A stretch of 64,000 nucleotides of DNA from NCBI GenBank assembly GCA_945910005.1, contig OX246747.1:35126622-35190621 (forward strand). The letters run 5' to 3'. Below, in pieces: positions 32,500 to 44,699 of the stretch. A model generated the notes under the pieces. The model saw nothing but the letters and a program-made list of their open reading frames with translations. It searched no databases and was not told the origin of the DNA. This DNA is from Isoperla grammatica. Taxonomy: Eukaryota > Arthropoda > Insecta > Plecoptera > Perlodidae. Position numbers and translations under genes: made by a program. Numbering within the stretch: position 1 is the stretch's first letter; each line of letters opens with the position of its first letter.

Positions 32500-34462
32500 G
32501 AAAACACTTCAGCAGTGAACGCAGTGCGCTCGGACGCTCACACGAAGCCACGCTGAGCGTTCCCTGCTACCATCAGCATGCAACCCACCTCGCAATCTTC
32601 CACAACAATGCACACCAGTACATTTCAAGATATTAATATATCAAAAACACTTCAGCAGTGAACGCACTGCGTTCAAACGCTCACATGAAGCCACGCTGAG
32701 CGTTCCCTGCTACCATCAGCATGCAACCCACCTCGCAATCTTCCACAACAATGCACACCAGTACATTTCAAGATATTAATATATCAAAAACACTTCAGCA
32801 GTGAACGCACTGCGTTCAAACGCTCACATGAAGCCACGCTTAGCGTTCCCCGCTACCATCAGCATGCAACCCACCTCCCAATGTTCCACAACAATGCACA
32901 CCAGTACATTTCAAGATATTAATATATCAAAAACACTTCAGCAGTGAACGCACTGCGTTCAAACGCTCACATGAAGCCACGCTTAGCGTTCCCCGCTACC
33001 AGCAGCATGCAGCTCACCTCGCAATGTACGCGCCACAACAATGCATTTCAAGATATTAATATATCAAATACACTTCAGCAGTGAACGCACTGCGTATGCA
33101 CGCTTACACGAAGACCCCGCTTAGCGTTCCCCGCTACCATCAGCATGCAACCCACCTCGCAATGTTCCACAACAATGCACCAGTGCATTTCAAGATATTT
33201 ATATATATCGAAAACACTTCAGCAGTGAACGCACTGCGCTCACATGAAGGCCTCGCTCAGCGTTCCCCGCTACCATCAGCATGCAACCCACTTCGCAATG
33301 TTCCACAACAATGCACACCAGTGCATTTCAAGATATTTCAGTACATCAGTACATTTCAGTTTAGTTACTGAGTGGGTAGACTCTAAATGTGAATTTATTT
33401 TAATTTATTTTTTATTTATTTAATCAAAAACACCTCAGCACTGAACGCACTGCGCTCACATGAAGCCTCCGCTCAGCGTTCCCCGCTACCATCAGCATGC
33501 AACCCACTTCGCAATGTTCCACAACAATGCACACCAGTACATTTCAAGATATTTCAGTACATCAGTACATTTCAGTTTAGTTACTGAGTGGGTAGACTCT
33601 AAATGTGAATTTATTTTAATTTATTTTTTATTTATTTAATCAAAAACACCTCAGCACTGAACGCACTGCGCTCACATGAAGCCTCCACTCAGCGTTCCCC
33701 GCTACCATCAGCATGCAACCCACCTCGCAATGTACGCGCCACAACAATGCATTTCAAGATATTTATATATCAAATACACTTCAGCAGTGAACGCACTGCG
33801 TATGCACGCTCACACGAAGGCCACGCTCAGCGTTCCCCGCTACCATCAGCATGCAACCCACCTCGCAATGTTCCACAACAATGCACACCAGTGCTTTAAA
33901 GATATTTATATATCAAAAACACTTCAGCACTGAACGCACTGCGCTCACATGAAGCCTCCGCTCAGCGTTCCCCGCTCCCATCAGCATGCAGCCCACCTCG
34001 CTATGTTCCACAACAATGCACACCAGTGCATTTCAAGATATGTATATATCAAAAACACTTCAGCAGTGAACGCACTGCGTATGCACGCTCACATAAAGCC
34101 ACGCTTAGCGTTCCCCGCTCCCATCAGCATGCAACCCACCTCGCAATGTACGCGCCACAACAATGCATTTCAAGATATTTATCTATCAAATACACTTCAG
34201 CAGTGAACGCACTGCGTATGCACGCTCACACGAAGGCTACGCTTAGCGTTCCCCGCTACCATCAGCATGCAACCCACCTGGCAATGTTCCACAACAATGC
34301 ACACCAGTGCATTTAAAGATATTTATATATCAAAAACACTTCAGCAGTGAACGCAGTGCGTACAAACGCTCACACGAAGCCACGCTTAGCGTTCCCCGCT
34401 ACCATCAGCATGCAACCCGACTCGCAATGTTCCACAACAATGCACCAGTGCATTTCAAGATG
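32500..34462. repeat. ~140-bp satellite, ~13 monomers, two carrying a SINE A tail
   Basis: Each monomer includes 'acttcagcagtgaacgcact', 'acgctnagcgttcccngct', 'accatcagcatgcaaccca', 'acaacaatgca' and 'tttcaagatatt'. Monomers start near 32506, 32649, 32790, 32936, 33072, 33217, 33434, 33652, 33778, 33918, 34058, 34195 and 34337. Two monomers (to about 33425 and 33645) hold the same insert, 'tttagttactgagtgggtag' and 'actctaaatgtgaattta'. This is the SINE A 3' end. The open frames across this array are by-products of the repeat. Confidence 0.95.
33355..33645 (+). mobile_element. Two SINE A 3'-end inserts inside satellite monomers
   Basis: Inserts at about 33359-33423 and 33574-33642 share the same break into the satellite ('cagtacatcagtacatttca') and the same tail (aatttattttaatttatttt). 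The identical junctions show that one insertion was later duplicated together with the satellite monomer. Confidence 0.88.
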
Positions 34463-34692
34463 GCGACACTGAGGACCGCATGCATGTTAATAAGCCAGGC
34501 TGTCTGTATATGTGAGATAATTAGCCGGGGGGGAAATGGTGTATCTATTCGTAACGCTTCATGCGTTTTAATTGTTTTTGTTGTTTTTTTCTTTCATAAC
34601 AATGACGAAAAATGCAATTTTTACCACCGCAAACCGGAAGATATGTTTTATATCCTATCGTATACGAAATTTTGTTGCGTGGTTTATATAGG

Positions 34693-34815
34693 TGCGTAAA
34701 CTGTGTTCCTTGTAGCTGACCTAAACAGCACTGACTTGTTTCAAGGATAAACTGTGTTCCTTGTAGCTGACCTAAACAACAGTGACTTGTTTCACAGATA
34801 AACTGCGTTCCTTAC
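34693..34815. repeat. 57-bp tandem repeat, ~2.2 copies
   Basis: 'aaactgtgttccttgtagct' followed by 'gacctaaacaacagtgactt' occurs twice, with a third partial start at about 34800 ('aaactgcgttcctta'). Confidence 0.92.
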
Positions 34816-35785
34816 GGTTGATGATTATGACTGTATTAATGGTTGATTGTATATCATTTCCGTCGTCATTTTTAATAGAGACAACTAGGATCATTATCAT
34901 CATTGAATACAGATTCAAACTGAACCTTAAATCATCTATATTCTTTACAAACAATAATCACATGTTCATACTTCGTTGTTGTTGTTGATGATGATGCTAT
35001 TTATGTTGTTGTTGATGTTATTGAAAATTAAAGCTAACTAACTATGCCTAGCAACGTTCAGCCCTATTGCTGATTCAAATTAAATGAAAATTTACAGCTT
35101 TACTCCTACTTGCTATAATTTTTTCCCCCCAGAATGTATCTACTCTATTTAGATTGTCGTAGTTTAAAGTATTGTTAGGGTAAATGTTGTATTTGCTTTT
35201 GTTGCTATAATATTTCTATTGTTTGTTGTCTTGTTTGTTGTTATTGTTGTTTTAGGTCAATACCCCTACATCTTGTCGTTATACCATTATGCAAAAATCG
35301 CCCATGTCTGAACCAGATCTCTTTCTGTGTCTTGTTCTTTCGTTTCTCCTTCCTTTGTCTACAAACAATGTTCTAAGAACTTGTTCGAAAACCAAATCGA
35401 GCTGGACAGTTTCGGGATTAGAACCGAACGATGCGTAAAGTCTCAAGTTGACCTGGTGAGCGCTGAACAATACATTCGTAATCAAGATGAGGTTTGACGA
35501 CGATGAAAACATGTGAAATTTCGGTTTCCTTCTTTCGAAAACGGGTTATGTGGAGTGTACAAGGATGTGTTTTAAAGCGGGTCATGTTGATGTAAAGTAG
35601 CATTAAAGAAATAATATTCATGATAGATTGATGTTAGACAAATAATTCGCCAGTAAAAAATGTTAGATGCAATTATTTTTATCCTGCAACAAGTTTAAAC
35701 TTGGCATTACAAATAATAATATAACTTTAAATAACGTCTTATTTCTTTGAGCAAGTATTGTCATAACGAATCCATCAGATCCTGT
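34816..35785. other. Unique DNA, no gene recognised
   Basis: Minus-strand open frames at 35279-35512 and 35418-35621 have mixed composition but no recognisable motif or clear splice signals. The sequence around 34975-35020 is a gttgtt/gatgat microsatellite. Confidence 0.45.
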
Positions 35786-35789
35786 GACA

Positions 35790-36360
35790 CAATTGTTAAT
35801 AACACCTAAACTTCAAGTACAATAGGTGTGTATACAATTTTCGTCACAAAATCCATGTAAACCTATGACATAAGTTTGGTGTTGGAATCTTAACTTGAAA
35901 CTTGAAGTAATTTCGGTATAGAGCCCACCCGAGCCTATGATACAAGTTTTAATAACCATTTTCGCTACATAGTGCACGTGAGCCTACGTTTAATAACAAT
36001 TTTCGTCACACAACCCATGTCAGCCTATGATACAAGTCTTAATAACATCTAACTTCAAGCATAAATATTTCAGTAGGCAATTTTCGTCATAGAGTCCATG
36101 TCAGCCTATAAGATACAGGTTGAAATAACATCTTAACTTTCAGCAACTGTCGCCACAGAATACATGTGAGTGACTGTGAGCCTATGATACAAGTTTTAGT
36201 AACAATTTTCGTCACATAATCCATGTGAGCCTATGATACAACTTGAAATAACATCTAAACTTTCAGCAACTGTCGCCACAGAATACATGTGAGTGACTGT
36301 GAGCCTATGATACAAGTTTTAATAACAATTTTCGACAGATAATCCATGGGAGCCCATATA
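35790..36360. repeat. Degenerate tandem repeat with 'gcctatgatacaag' core
   Basis: Roughly eight diverged units share 'aataaca.ttttcgtcaca', 'atccatgtgagcctatgat' and 'acaagttttaataaca'. A longer duplicated block (about 36120-36230 and 36245-36350) includes 'cagcaactgtcgccacagaa' and 'tacatgtgagtgactgtgag'. Non-coding. Confidence 0.85.
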
Positions 36361-36854
36361 TGTATGTAATGTATGTATGTATGTAAGACCGCCCACCACT
36401 TGTGTGTGTACCAGTTGTTCACACAGACATGGTCATATCTCTGCGTCCATCTGTCCTAAGCGCATGCCCGGCCGCTCCGCAATCTCATGATCGTGCGTTT
36501 ATCTCACCCACCAGTGCATGCTAGGCTGGGCTAGGCCTAGGCCTAGGCTGGGACCTAACTCGCCCGAAACTAAACCACACACACAACCATGTAATTATAC
36601 TGGGTAATTATTATTGTCACCAGCCGAAATGTGTTGTTGTAACCTCGTTAGGTATGGTTGAGATCGTGACGTAAGCAAGCTGTGCTGCTGCGTGTGAGAA
36701 GACCTCGATATTTGAGCATGACATATTATGCGAGTCTGTCTACACGGTAAATTTAAGGATTTGCGTTTTTTTTTTACAATGGTCGCACTAAGTGCGTCTC
36801 GTTTAACAATTAGAACAATAATGCATACACAAAAATACAATAGACGCACCAGTT

Positions 36855-37130
36855 GTTGATATCTTAAGCACGTTTCAAGATATTGAAAAGGGATTCGTAT
36901 AGCCGAGATTTTGTTTTTTATCAGTTAAACAATGTTTTTTTTTTTTTTAATTTCAAATGTTGTAATTGTTTTGTTATGTAAATTTAAGTATATTATTGAT
37001 GCCAACAGAACGCTTTAAGATAATGGAAAAGTGATTGATATCCAAGATTTGGGTTTCAGTCAGCTAAACAATGGATTTAAAAACTTTTGAATATTGTAAT
37101 TGTTGCGATTGTTATCAGTTCTTAATTAAA
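36855..37130. mobile_element. Fold-back MITE family E, duplicated arm
   Basis: Two direct copies of the family E arm: 'gtttcaagatattgaaaagg' (36870) and 'gctttaagataatggaaaag' (37012). Each is followed by 'ttgttttttatcagttaaac' or 'gtttcagtcagctaaacaat'. Both continue into '(g)aat.ttgtaattgtt'. Confidence 0.6.
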
Positions 37131-37589
37131 TAGTAAATGATGGTGAAGAAAGGATAATTGGAGGTGAGGTGCTAAGTACGTTACCTAAGTTCATTTTGGA
37201 CACTATAGGATAGGTAATAGGCAGGTGGCCCAGTACAGTGACAATTCTACTGACTATTCAAATTATGTATGAGACTATTCTTAGCACAATCAGCGCATAC
37301 ATACAAGACCAATGCCCACACACATATACGAATAGCATTTACACAACCCAAACGCATCTTCACATTATGTCCTGTTTTCCTGGAAATCCTATAAAATACG
37401 TTTTATGAACATTTAATTTTTTTCAATCATGTCCGTACGTCAGCGACGGAGAATGTATTGAATACTAATATTATATCTCGCCGGTTATGGCTAAACATGT
37501 AGAAGGCGGTGATTTGTGGAAGCAGACGCTATGGAATGTGTATTTTATTCAGATATCACGATGAGTGAGAGAGTGCGACCAATGGGAGG

Positions 37590-37690
37590 TGAAAACAGCT
37601 GATCAGGACACATGTCAACAGCACGCGTCATTGACATCATAGCCGATAAGGACACATGTCAACAGCACGCGACATTGACATCACATAAGA
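37590..37690. repeat. ~47-bp direct duplication
   Basis: 'aggacacatgtcaacagcac' then 'gcg.cattgacatca' occurs at about 37606 and 37650. Confidence 0.9.
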
Positions 37691-39635
37691 CTTCCTTTCT
37701 TTGAACCCTGTTCTTTCTTTTTTGCTATATTTGCGTACAAGTTCAAATAAAAAAAAGTTGGTCGATTAAACTTTTTTTTTTAAATAATTGTAACACTCAT
37801 TTTATTTTATTCTTCTAACCCGAATTATGTACATGTAATTCTATGATGAATAATGGGCTACAAGTATAATATTTAACGAGCTGGGCAAATTGAATAAGAA
37901 GTTAAAAACGACGCAATTGTAGGAGTTTTGAATGAACTGTCTAGCCTATTCAAAAACGTAATGAATTAATTGTGTTAAAACTTATAATAAATAAAAACGC
38001 ATTTTACAATTTATCTAAGTATAAAATCACTCCATAACATATAAACCGTATAATAACAAAACCATTGTCATCTCTCTTCTATCCCCATGTTCAATCAGCT
38101 TCCTACCATACCAAGAACAAATTACAGCTGTGTTGTATCCCTATAAAAACCACATTGTACTTCTAATACAATCATTATTGTAAATTGTAATGTAAATAAT
38201 CACTCAAAGTAAAGTATACAGCCTATAAAGATTCTACCCCCACACATTCTACCACGACAGAAAACAGCTCAGATACAAATGGACCTCCTTAATCATACAG
38301 ATCATCAACTGAGAGCAAATCTGGTGTGTGTGTATGGTTTTTTATTTCCTTAATACTATTATACCTTCTAGGCACACACTATTAATATCTTATTAAAGTT
38401 TTATCAAAAGGTCTATTACGAATAATATTGTGTTGAGATTGAATTGTAAAGATACGCCTAGTATGTAAGTATGCAAGTTGTTGTATATAGTGTATTGGGA
38501 AGCAAAGCTGATGGCATCTTAGCTGAGGACAACCATGGATAACTACTTGCTTGAAGCGTGAAGTAAAACAAAGATGGCTGACCGACGAACGTGGTTTGTG
38601 ATGTTTATCTTATAGTAAGAAAGATGCATTCTGCAATGTTGTACTGTAAGTTAGCTATACAATAAAACATCTGTGGAGATGTTAAAACCATTAGTTTCGT
38701 TAAAAAGATAGCTATGTTGGTATATACGTTTTGTACCGCGTTGGGAATATGTTTCTGGGTTTGTTTTTAATAAATCTATTAGTTGTTAGGATTGTTACAA
38801 GATAGCGCCACTTATCCGGGGAAAATACATTGAACTGTCGTGGCCACATTACATTATATAACTATTTTTTGACTGAGGTACTTTTTTCTTGAACTATATC
38901 GATGATAGGCCTGAAATTTTGCACACGGTTATTTTCAAATAAAAACAAAGGTTGAGTATACGTTTTGATTAAATAATTGGCAAATCATTTTCCATAGTAA
39001 AAACACTCATATTCCCTTTCCGAATCATTACCTTATTAATAAATCATTATTATTATCCATGAAATTATTATTATTAGTTACTATTAGTAGTACAACAACA
39101 ATATTCATAATTTTATTTCGCAACAGTACATATTAAAAAACACATCACGTCTGAGCTAAAATATTTATAATACTTTATATTTAAAAAAAAAAAATGGTAA
39201 GTATCTGATATAATGAAAATAGAGAATTCTTTCCTAAAATGCCACAAGGTATAAAATATCCTATCCTCTATCCCTCTAGGTTCGTGTTTTTTAATGGCTT
39301 TCCAATATTTTAACGGTATTATAATAAGCAGGTTTACTCAAACATATAAGGGGCCACAGCTTAATAATCGGTCCCGGCTATCTAAAGTGTTCCGCCCACA
39401 TCGGCAAAGCTCGGGGCCGACCCGATAGTTCACGACTTCGCCACATGAGCGGCGCTAACATCGCAGACAGTTTATGATATCATGGGAATTCGGCGATTTT
39501 CGTTTGTTCACATAATGTAATTAGAAATTATGAAAATTCTTTTGCGTTCTTTTTGGATCGCAAAAATGCATATTAAGGCTGTAGGTCCACTTAACCTGCC
39601 AAACCCACGATTTCTTACCATTAAAATTACTTAAA
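37691..39635. other. AT-rich DNA; one GC-richer patch at 39340-39480
   Basis: No gene recognised. The GC-richer patch 39340-39480 ('gctcggggccgacccgatag') has short frames without domain. At 38803 'agatagcgccact' coincides with the complement of the GATA-intron minisatellite core. Confidence 0.45.
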
Positions 39636-39639
39636 AATT

Positions 39640-39875
39640 GTCACACAGACAAAACATAATAAGTTATTTCCTAGAGAGAATTAACTACTCTTTCTTATAA
39701 ATGTTCCTAAGTTCCAATAAATATCGTAATCTTTTAAATATTGTCATTTAATTGAAAAGGTGTGTTGCATCAACACATAAATAAGAACATTTTGAAAAAC
39801 GGAAATTTATTGGAACAAAAACATTTACAAGAAAGTGCAGTAATTTCTCTAGATACCGACATAATTTCTTTCATT
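39640..39875. repeat. Interspersed repeat family F, copy 1
   Basis: Shares, in the same order, 'ctctttcttat.aatgt', 'ggtgt.ttg', 'aagaacatttt.gaaaa', 'tattggaac' and 'aaacatt.a.aagaaa' with 46820-47015. The two copies are diverged and lack obvious terminal repeats. Confidence 0.6.
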
Positions 39876-42280
39876 CTGCGACAATTTTAAATCATTTTAA
39901 ATCAAATTTTAACCAACAGAAAACAGCGATTCCGCATCATAGGTGGCCTCATACTATAACTTAACTCATCCCCAAAATGTTTACACAATTTCTATCTTGT
40001 GCAGCGCAAAACTCCTTAATTTTGTGCAGTTTTAACAGCGAAACTGTACTTTCTGGATGATGTTTATTCTTTCGATAATACATCACACTGTATACGCGAA
40101 ACACTAAATTACAAACTAGTACACACATATACCGAACACCAATCCATAACATATTATTGTCAATTGCACAGATCCTTATCCACCCACATTTCAAACTCTT
40201 TATGAATATGGTATTTCCCCATTTTTCCGCTTTCCAATAATTCATCCTATGTTTTTCTATAGCTACAGTTAATTGCGACAACCGGCCATTTTATCATTCG
40301 CCATAAAACCTAATGTTTTTAAATGGAATTTACAGTCTTTTGTCATGTCCGGCTGTTGTCTAGCTAGGCTAGCTAGCTAATATTATGCCATACCTCGATC
40401 TGATTGGCTGGTTTTTCGACTGGTACGCATGCGTGCGTGACCCGTTGGTAACAAAAAAAAAAATTACAAAAGAAAATTATACTAAGTACATACGACACCA
40501 AAATTATGTAAAATGTATAAATTATATAGCTTAGGTTAGCTAGCTACGCCAGCTCTCTATTATACAATAGTACAATAGTGGGGGAGTGGACATGGGTTTC
40601 GCATGGAAACAGAGTGTTGGAATACAAATTTCAATGAGTAGCAAAATGATAATAATTAGTGGTAGGGTCATGAGACTTGTCAAAACCCGTACAAGTGAGT
40701 TGGTACTCACTCACACTAATAAATAATGAATTTGATGAAATTATGGTGTCTTCAATTTTATTTTACATTTAATTAAAACAAGCTAGAATTGTTTTTCCGC
40801 GTCAAACTGAAGTAATCTTTTTTTCTAAGTCTACTTGTGTGTTAAAGAAATAGGGCTCAACTAATTATTCACGAATTTGAGCAAATTATGTAGTATTGAA
40901 GTTTATTTAACATTTCTAGAAGTTTTTTTTTTAGTAAAACTGAAATAATCCGTTTTTTTATGTATATGTCTGCTTGTGTGCTTAAAGAAATAAGGCAGAC
41001 GTATTAAATTATTCAAGGACGGTTTTAATCGTCGTTTTTTATCTTTGTTATCGTTATCGTTATCTTTATCTTGACGTTAATGTGTCTGAGAAAAGAGTAC
41101 CTAGCTACCTAGTTAGGTAGCGCCTTATCTATTACGTGTGATGAACTCTACACGGTAGTCGGCAACTTTGGTGTTAGATAAGAATGCTAAACTATGAGTT
41201 ATGATGATTGGTGTGTAAATTGTGTAAAAAACTACTGGTTATAACTGTAGTGATAATACTATAGTCGTTTTTCTTCAATTCATTACATTAATGTAGGGGT
41301 AATATTACTAGAATTATTATAAATATTACTGTCGTTATCTCTATGATCCCTCAGTCAATCAATCAATCAATAAATCAATCAAGTAATCAATACATTTTGT
41401 ATGTGTTAATAAATTATTCTTTTTTTTTTTACTTTTAACCGTTTAAACTATGTATCTGTCTATTCTTGAATTCTTTTGCATTGTATGTATATTAATAATA
41501 TACTTTATTATTAAATGAAAATTATTATAATTACAACTAACAACAGTAATAAACCATATCGCCAAGTATTCAATGTTGTGCACAATAAACCAAACTTGCC
41601 GCGGATTTTCACCACATCGAAAACACTTGTTACCGTTACCAAATACGGTACATCCAACCTTCATCCGATTCAAAACATAACCATCATCAAAGAATTGATC
41701 TTTTGTTACACCTAACCTATACTCGAACGAATCTGAACCGGAAGTCAACAAAGAGTAGGTAGGCTATAGTTTTTTTGTTCTCTTTTTACCTCACTTCCTC
41801 TAGTAAGTGTTGGTAATTACTAGTTAGTTAGCCTGGAGTGAAACTACAAGCGTAAAACAAAAAACGCGCGCTCTTATTCATCTCCATGTTGCGCATTTTG
41901 ATATGCGTGAGTTCTTACGCACCTGCCTGTCTACACGCGTATATTACTGTATCTTACGCATGTACGCACCCATACATTATATACATTTCTAATTTCTATA
42001 CATGCGCACACTCATAATCAATGCAACTTATAAAATATATAATATAATATTTTAATTTGTTGGAAATTAATTATGAAAGCAATTCTAGAATAAGTTTATA
42101 CGCATTCATTCATATTAATGTTATAGTTACATTCATAATGTCATTAATGACTCTGTTAAAACACATTCTTTGTTAGATAATGTTGATGATGATGATATAA
42201 GACCTGCTAGTAATAGTAATGAGAAACCTAATAATAAGTAGCATAATCGTAATATTAAACCACACAAAATTAAAGATATT
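39876..42280. other. AT-rich DNA, no gene recognised
   Basis: Open frames at 39961-40281 (minus) and 41443-41751 (minus) have no recognisable domain. 'ctagctaggctagctagcta' at about 40360 is palindromic. An (atca)n microsatellite lies at 41355-41390. There are no transposon ends I could pair. Confidence 0.45.
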
Positions 42281-42284
42281 TTAC

Positions 42285-42548
42285 TGGTATCTTAAGAACA
42301 CTCCACGATATTGAAAGGTGATTCATATGAGCGGAATTTCGTTTTGTATCAACTAAACAATACCTTTAAAAAGAATTTAAAAATCTTGTAATTGTTAACT
42401 ATATTGTTATTTCAGTAATTAACTAATTCAACAGAAATTACAATTACAGTTAATTTGACACCGTTTTTAAATTCGTTTTTTAGGTGATTCAAAAACAAAT
42501 TCCGCTCAGGAATCACTTTTTCAATACGTTAAAGCGGATTCAATATAT
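42285..42548. mobile_element. Fold-back MITE family E, full copy
   Basis: The left arm ('cacgatattgaaaggtgatt', 'gagcggaatttcgttttg') and right arm ('caaattccgctcaggaatca', 'ctttttcaatacgttaaag') are inverted. The centre contains 'ttgtaattgtt' and 'attacaattacag'. About 260 bp, no reading frame. Confidence 0.78.
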
Positions 42549-42624
42549 CAATAAAACATAGTTAGTTTTAACTCCAAGCTACCAATTGCCAAAATGAAAT
42601 ATATTTACTACCCATCTGCGGTTA

Positions 42625-43105
42625 AGACTGGTCCACACAGATTTTTAAGACAACATGCATAAGGTTTTAAGACGAATTGTTTTTAGGGCTCTGGTTCACA
42701 TAGTTTCGTTTCGTTCCAGATGGGCCTAGAAAAGTGAAGTACTTTGTAACATTTTATCCTCAGTTAAAACATAATTGTGATACAATACAAATTAATTGAA
42801 ATTTGTATTATCCATAATTAATTATAATATTCTTGTTACCAAACAATTCCTGCACATCTTACAATGAATTCGTAAGTATTATAAGAGTAGATGGTCCGTT
42901 GACTTGAGCTTTTAGTAACTTGTTTTAAGATTTTAGCGTAAAGTTGGACATTGCCCAACTTTATGACAACGAATAACGCATAAAAACAACGTCTTAAAAA
43001 CTAAAACTTTGTGTGAACGCCAGCACGTGTTTCCTATGATCCAACATTACGACTACGTGTTGAACCTTAAATCTAATGTCTTAAAAATCTGTGTGGACCA
43101 GTCTT
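42625..43105. mobile_element. MITE family C copy split by an insertion
   Basis: Ends 'agactggtccacacagattt' and 'aaatctgtgtggaccagtct' match 8283-8475, in opposite internal orientation ('atgcataaggttttaagacg' lies left here, right there). The interior between about 42685 and 42965 is foreign to the other copy and makes this one about 290 bp longer. Confidence 0.8.
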
Positions 43106-44090
43106 TACAACTAGGATGGTTAAGTTCCTAAAACACCTCAACATTCTACCAAGCAAAGCAACCATTACTTAATATTTCATAAGTAAGTAATGTATAATCT
43201 GTCTTTAATGCGTTGTTTCAACTACTCTGAACATCAAAACAAGCGTCTTGACTAATTATCTTTTAACGACTCAACTCAGCTTTCTTTTTACACCAACTTA
43301 ACAAAACAAATTATGCGCGGGCAGTTATAACGGATTCTTTAGTCCGTCCCTACCGAATGATAAACTTTATAATAGAATAGTTTCATCACAAATAATTCTA
43401 TGCGGTATGTCAGTTTTGTTAATTATTTCTTCTTATAAACAAGACCGTATTTCATTAGAAGTTTTTATTTTTGACACAATCGTATAAATTAGAATTAACA
43501 CAACGGAGAACAAATTTTAATATGTAATTTCTTGTGTACGAATTATACATCTGTAGTGTTGATGCGGACATAAAATGTGTGTGAAAACATAAATTATTAG
43601 AATATTTATAAACAAAAAGGTAAACGTGTACTGATTTAGTTTACGTGGTTATGTTTGACGGGGCACATTAATTTTATTTTTCTGGAAACTTATTCTTTTA
43701 GGTTCAGCTCTTGAGTTTTAGGAAATTCTTTATCCAAAGTGACTAAATGTACCGGGTCTAACAAACACATATTTTTTAAAGGCTGAAGCCGATACCAAAA
43801 CCTACTCAATAGTCGAGTAATGCAATATTTCACAAACATTTATTTCTCCAATATAAATGGTGGGAAAATATTCAAAACAAGTTCCTACAGTTTGTTTCAG
43901 AAATAAAAATGTTTATCATATCCATAGGCGTCATTTCTCTTAGTACAATTCACCAAATTTAGCTTATTTTATCTTTCTATCATTGATTCTATTTTGATGT
44001 TCTATTTTCTAGTAAGATTTTGTATAATGTTTAGTAATTTGTGTTTATTCTTTGAACATTTCACTACTCTTAGCAAGGTTACAAATGATT
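43106..44090. other. AT-rich DNA, no gene recognised
   Basis: Nothing beyond AT-rich unique sequence could be supported. Confidence 0.5.
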
Positions 44091-44109
44091 AAAGTATGAC
44101 TTAATTTCT

Positions 44110-44350
44110 AAAGAACTCAAAATGGTTGACAACTAATCACAATAAAGTACTTCCACGAAATTGCTCAATAGGTATAGTCATTTTGTGTTTTATTGCCAAA
44201 CTTACGGTCACGGCAAAGTTACTAATTACTAAACTATGACGGCATCGTTAAAGAACTCAAAATGGTTGACAACTAATCACAATAAAGTACTTCCACGAAC
44301 TTGCTCAATAGGTAAAGTAATTTTGTGTTTTATTGCCAAAATTACAGTAA
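44110..44350. repeat. Direct duplication, ~135-bp spacing
   Basis: 'aagaactcaaaatggttgac', 'aactaatcacaataaagtac' and 'ttccacgaa.ttgctcaata' occur at about 44111-44210 and 44246-44345, with few differences. The duplication forms the first part of the open frame at 44236-44682. Confidence 0.93.
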
Positions 44351-44682
44351 AGCCATGCATTACCATGAGAAACAAGTCCAGCAACTACAAAGACATCATA
44401 AACTTAGATGCACTAGAGCCAAAAATGATATTACACCATACTTTCAAGCGCATCACACTTTTTTTTCTGTCTAACTATAGCGACAAACTTAACGCTGGCC
44501 TATTTCACATCCACACACGAACAAAACCAACTTCGATATATCTCGAATTAGATAATTTCGATTCTCGACTAACGATGGAGGCTAATCGACTGAAGCAATT
44601 AAACAGACTGTCTGAATTGGAAATAATATGGAATCAACGCGTAAAGTTTGGTAGCATTTCGGATAAACTTTCCCAAACATAA
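44236..44682 (+). other. 148-codon open frame, uncertain coding status
   Basis: The longest open frame in the window outside repeats. The first ~35 codons lie in the duplicated segment above. The C-terminal part (LTMEANRLKQLNRLSELEII) has heptad-like leucine spacing that could suggest a short helix. I recognise no family. There is no ribosome- or splice-related evidence, and the AT-rich composition favours a chance frame or the end of an unknown element. Confidence 0.15.
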
Positions 44683-44699
44683 GGAGTTAACGAACCTAT

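Noticed and set aside
33081..34699. Several overlapping 85-130 codon frames with repeated LSVPRYHQHATHLAM
   Set aside because: They are translations of the ~140-bp satellite monomers in shifting frames and are not conserved as one protein.
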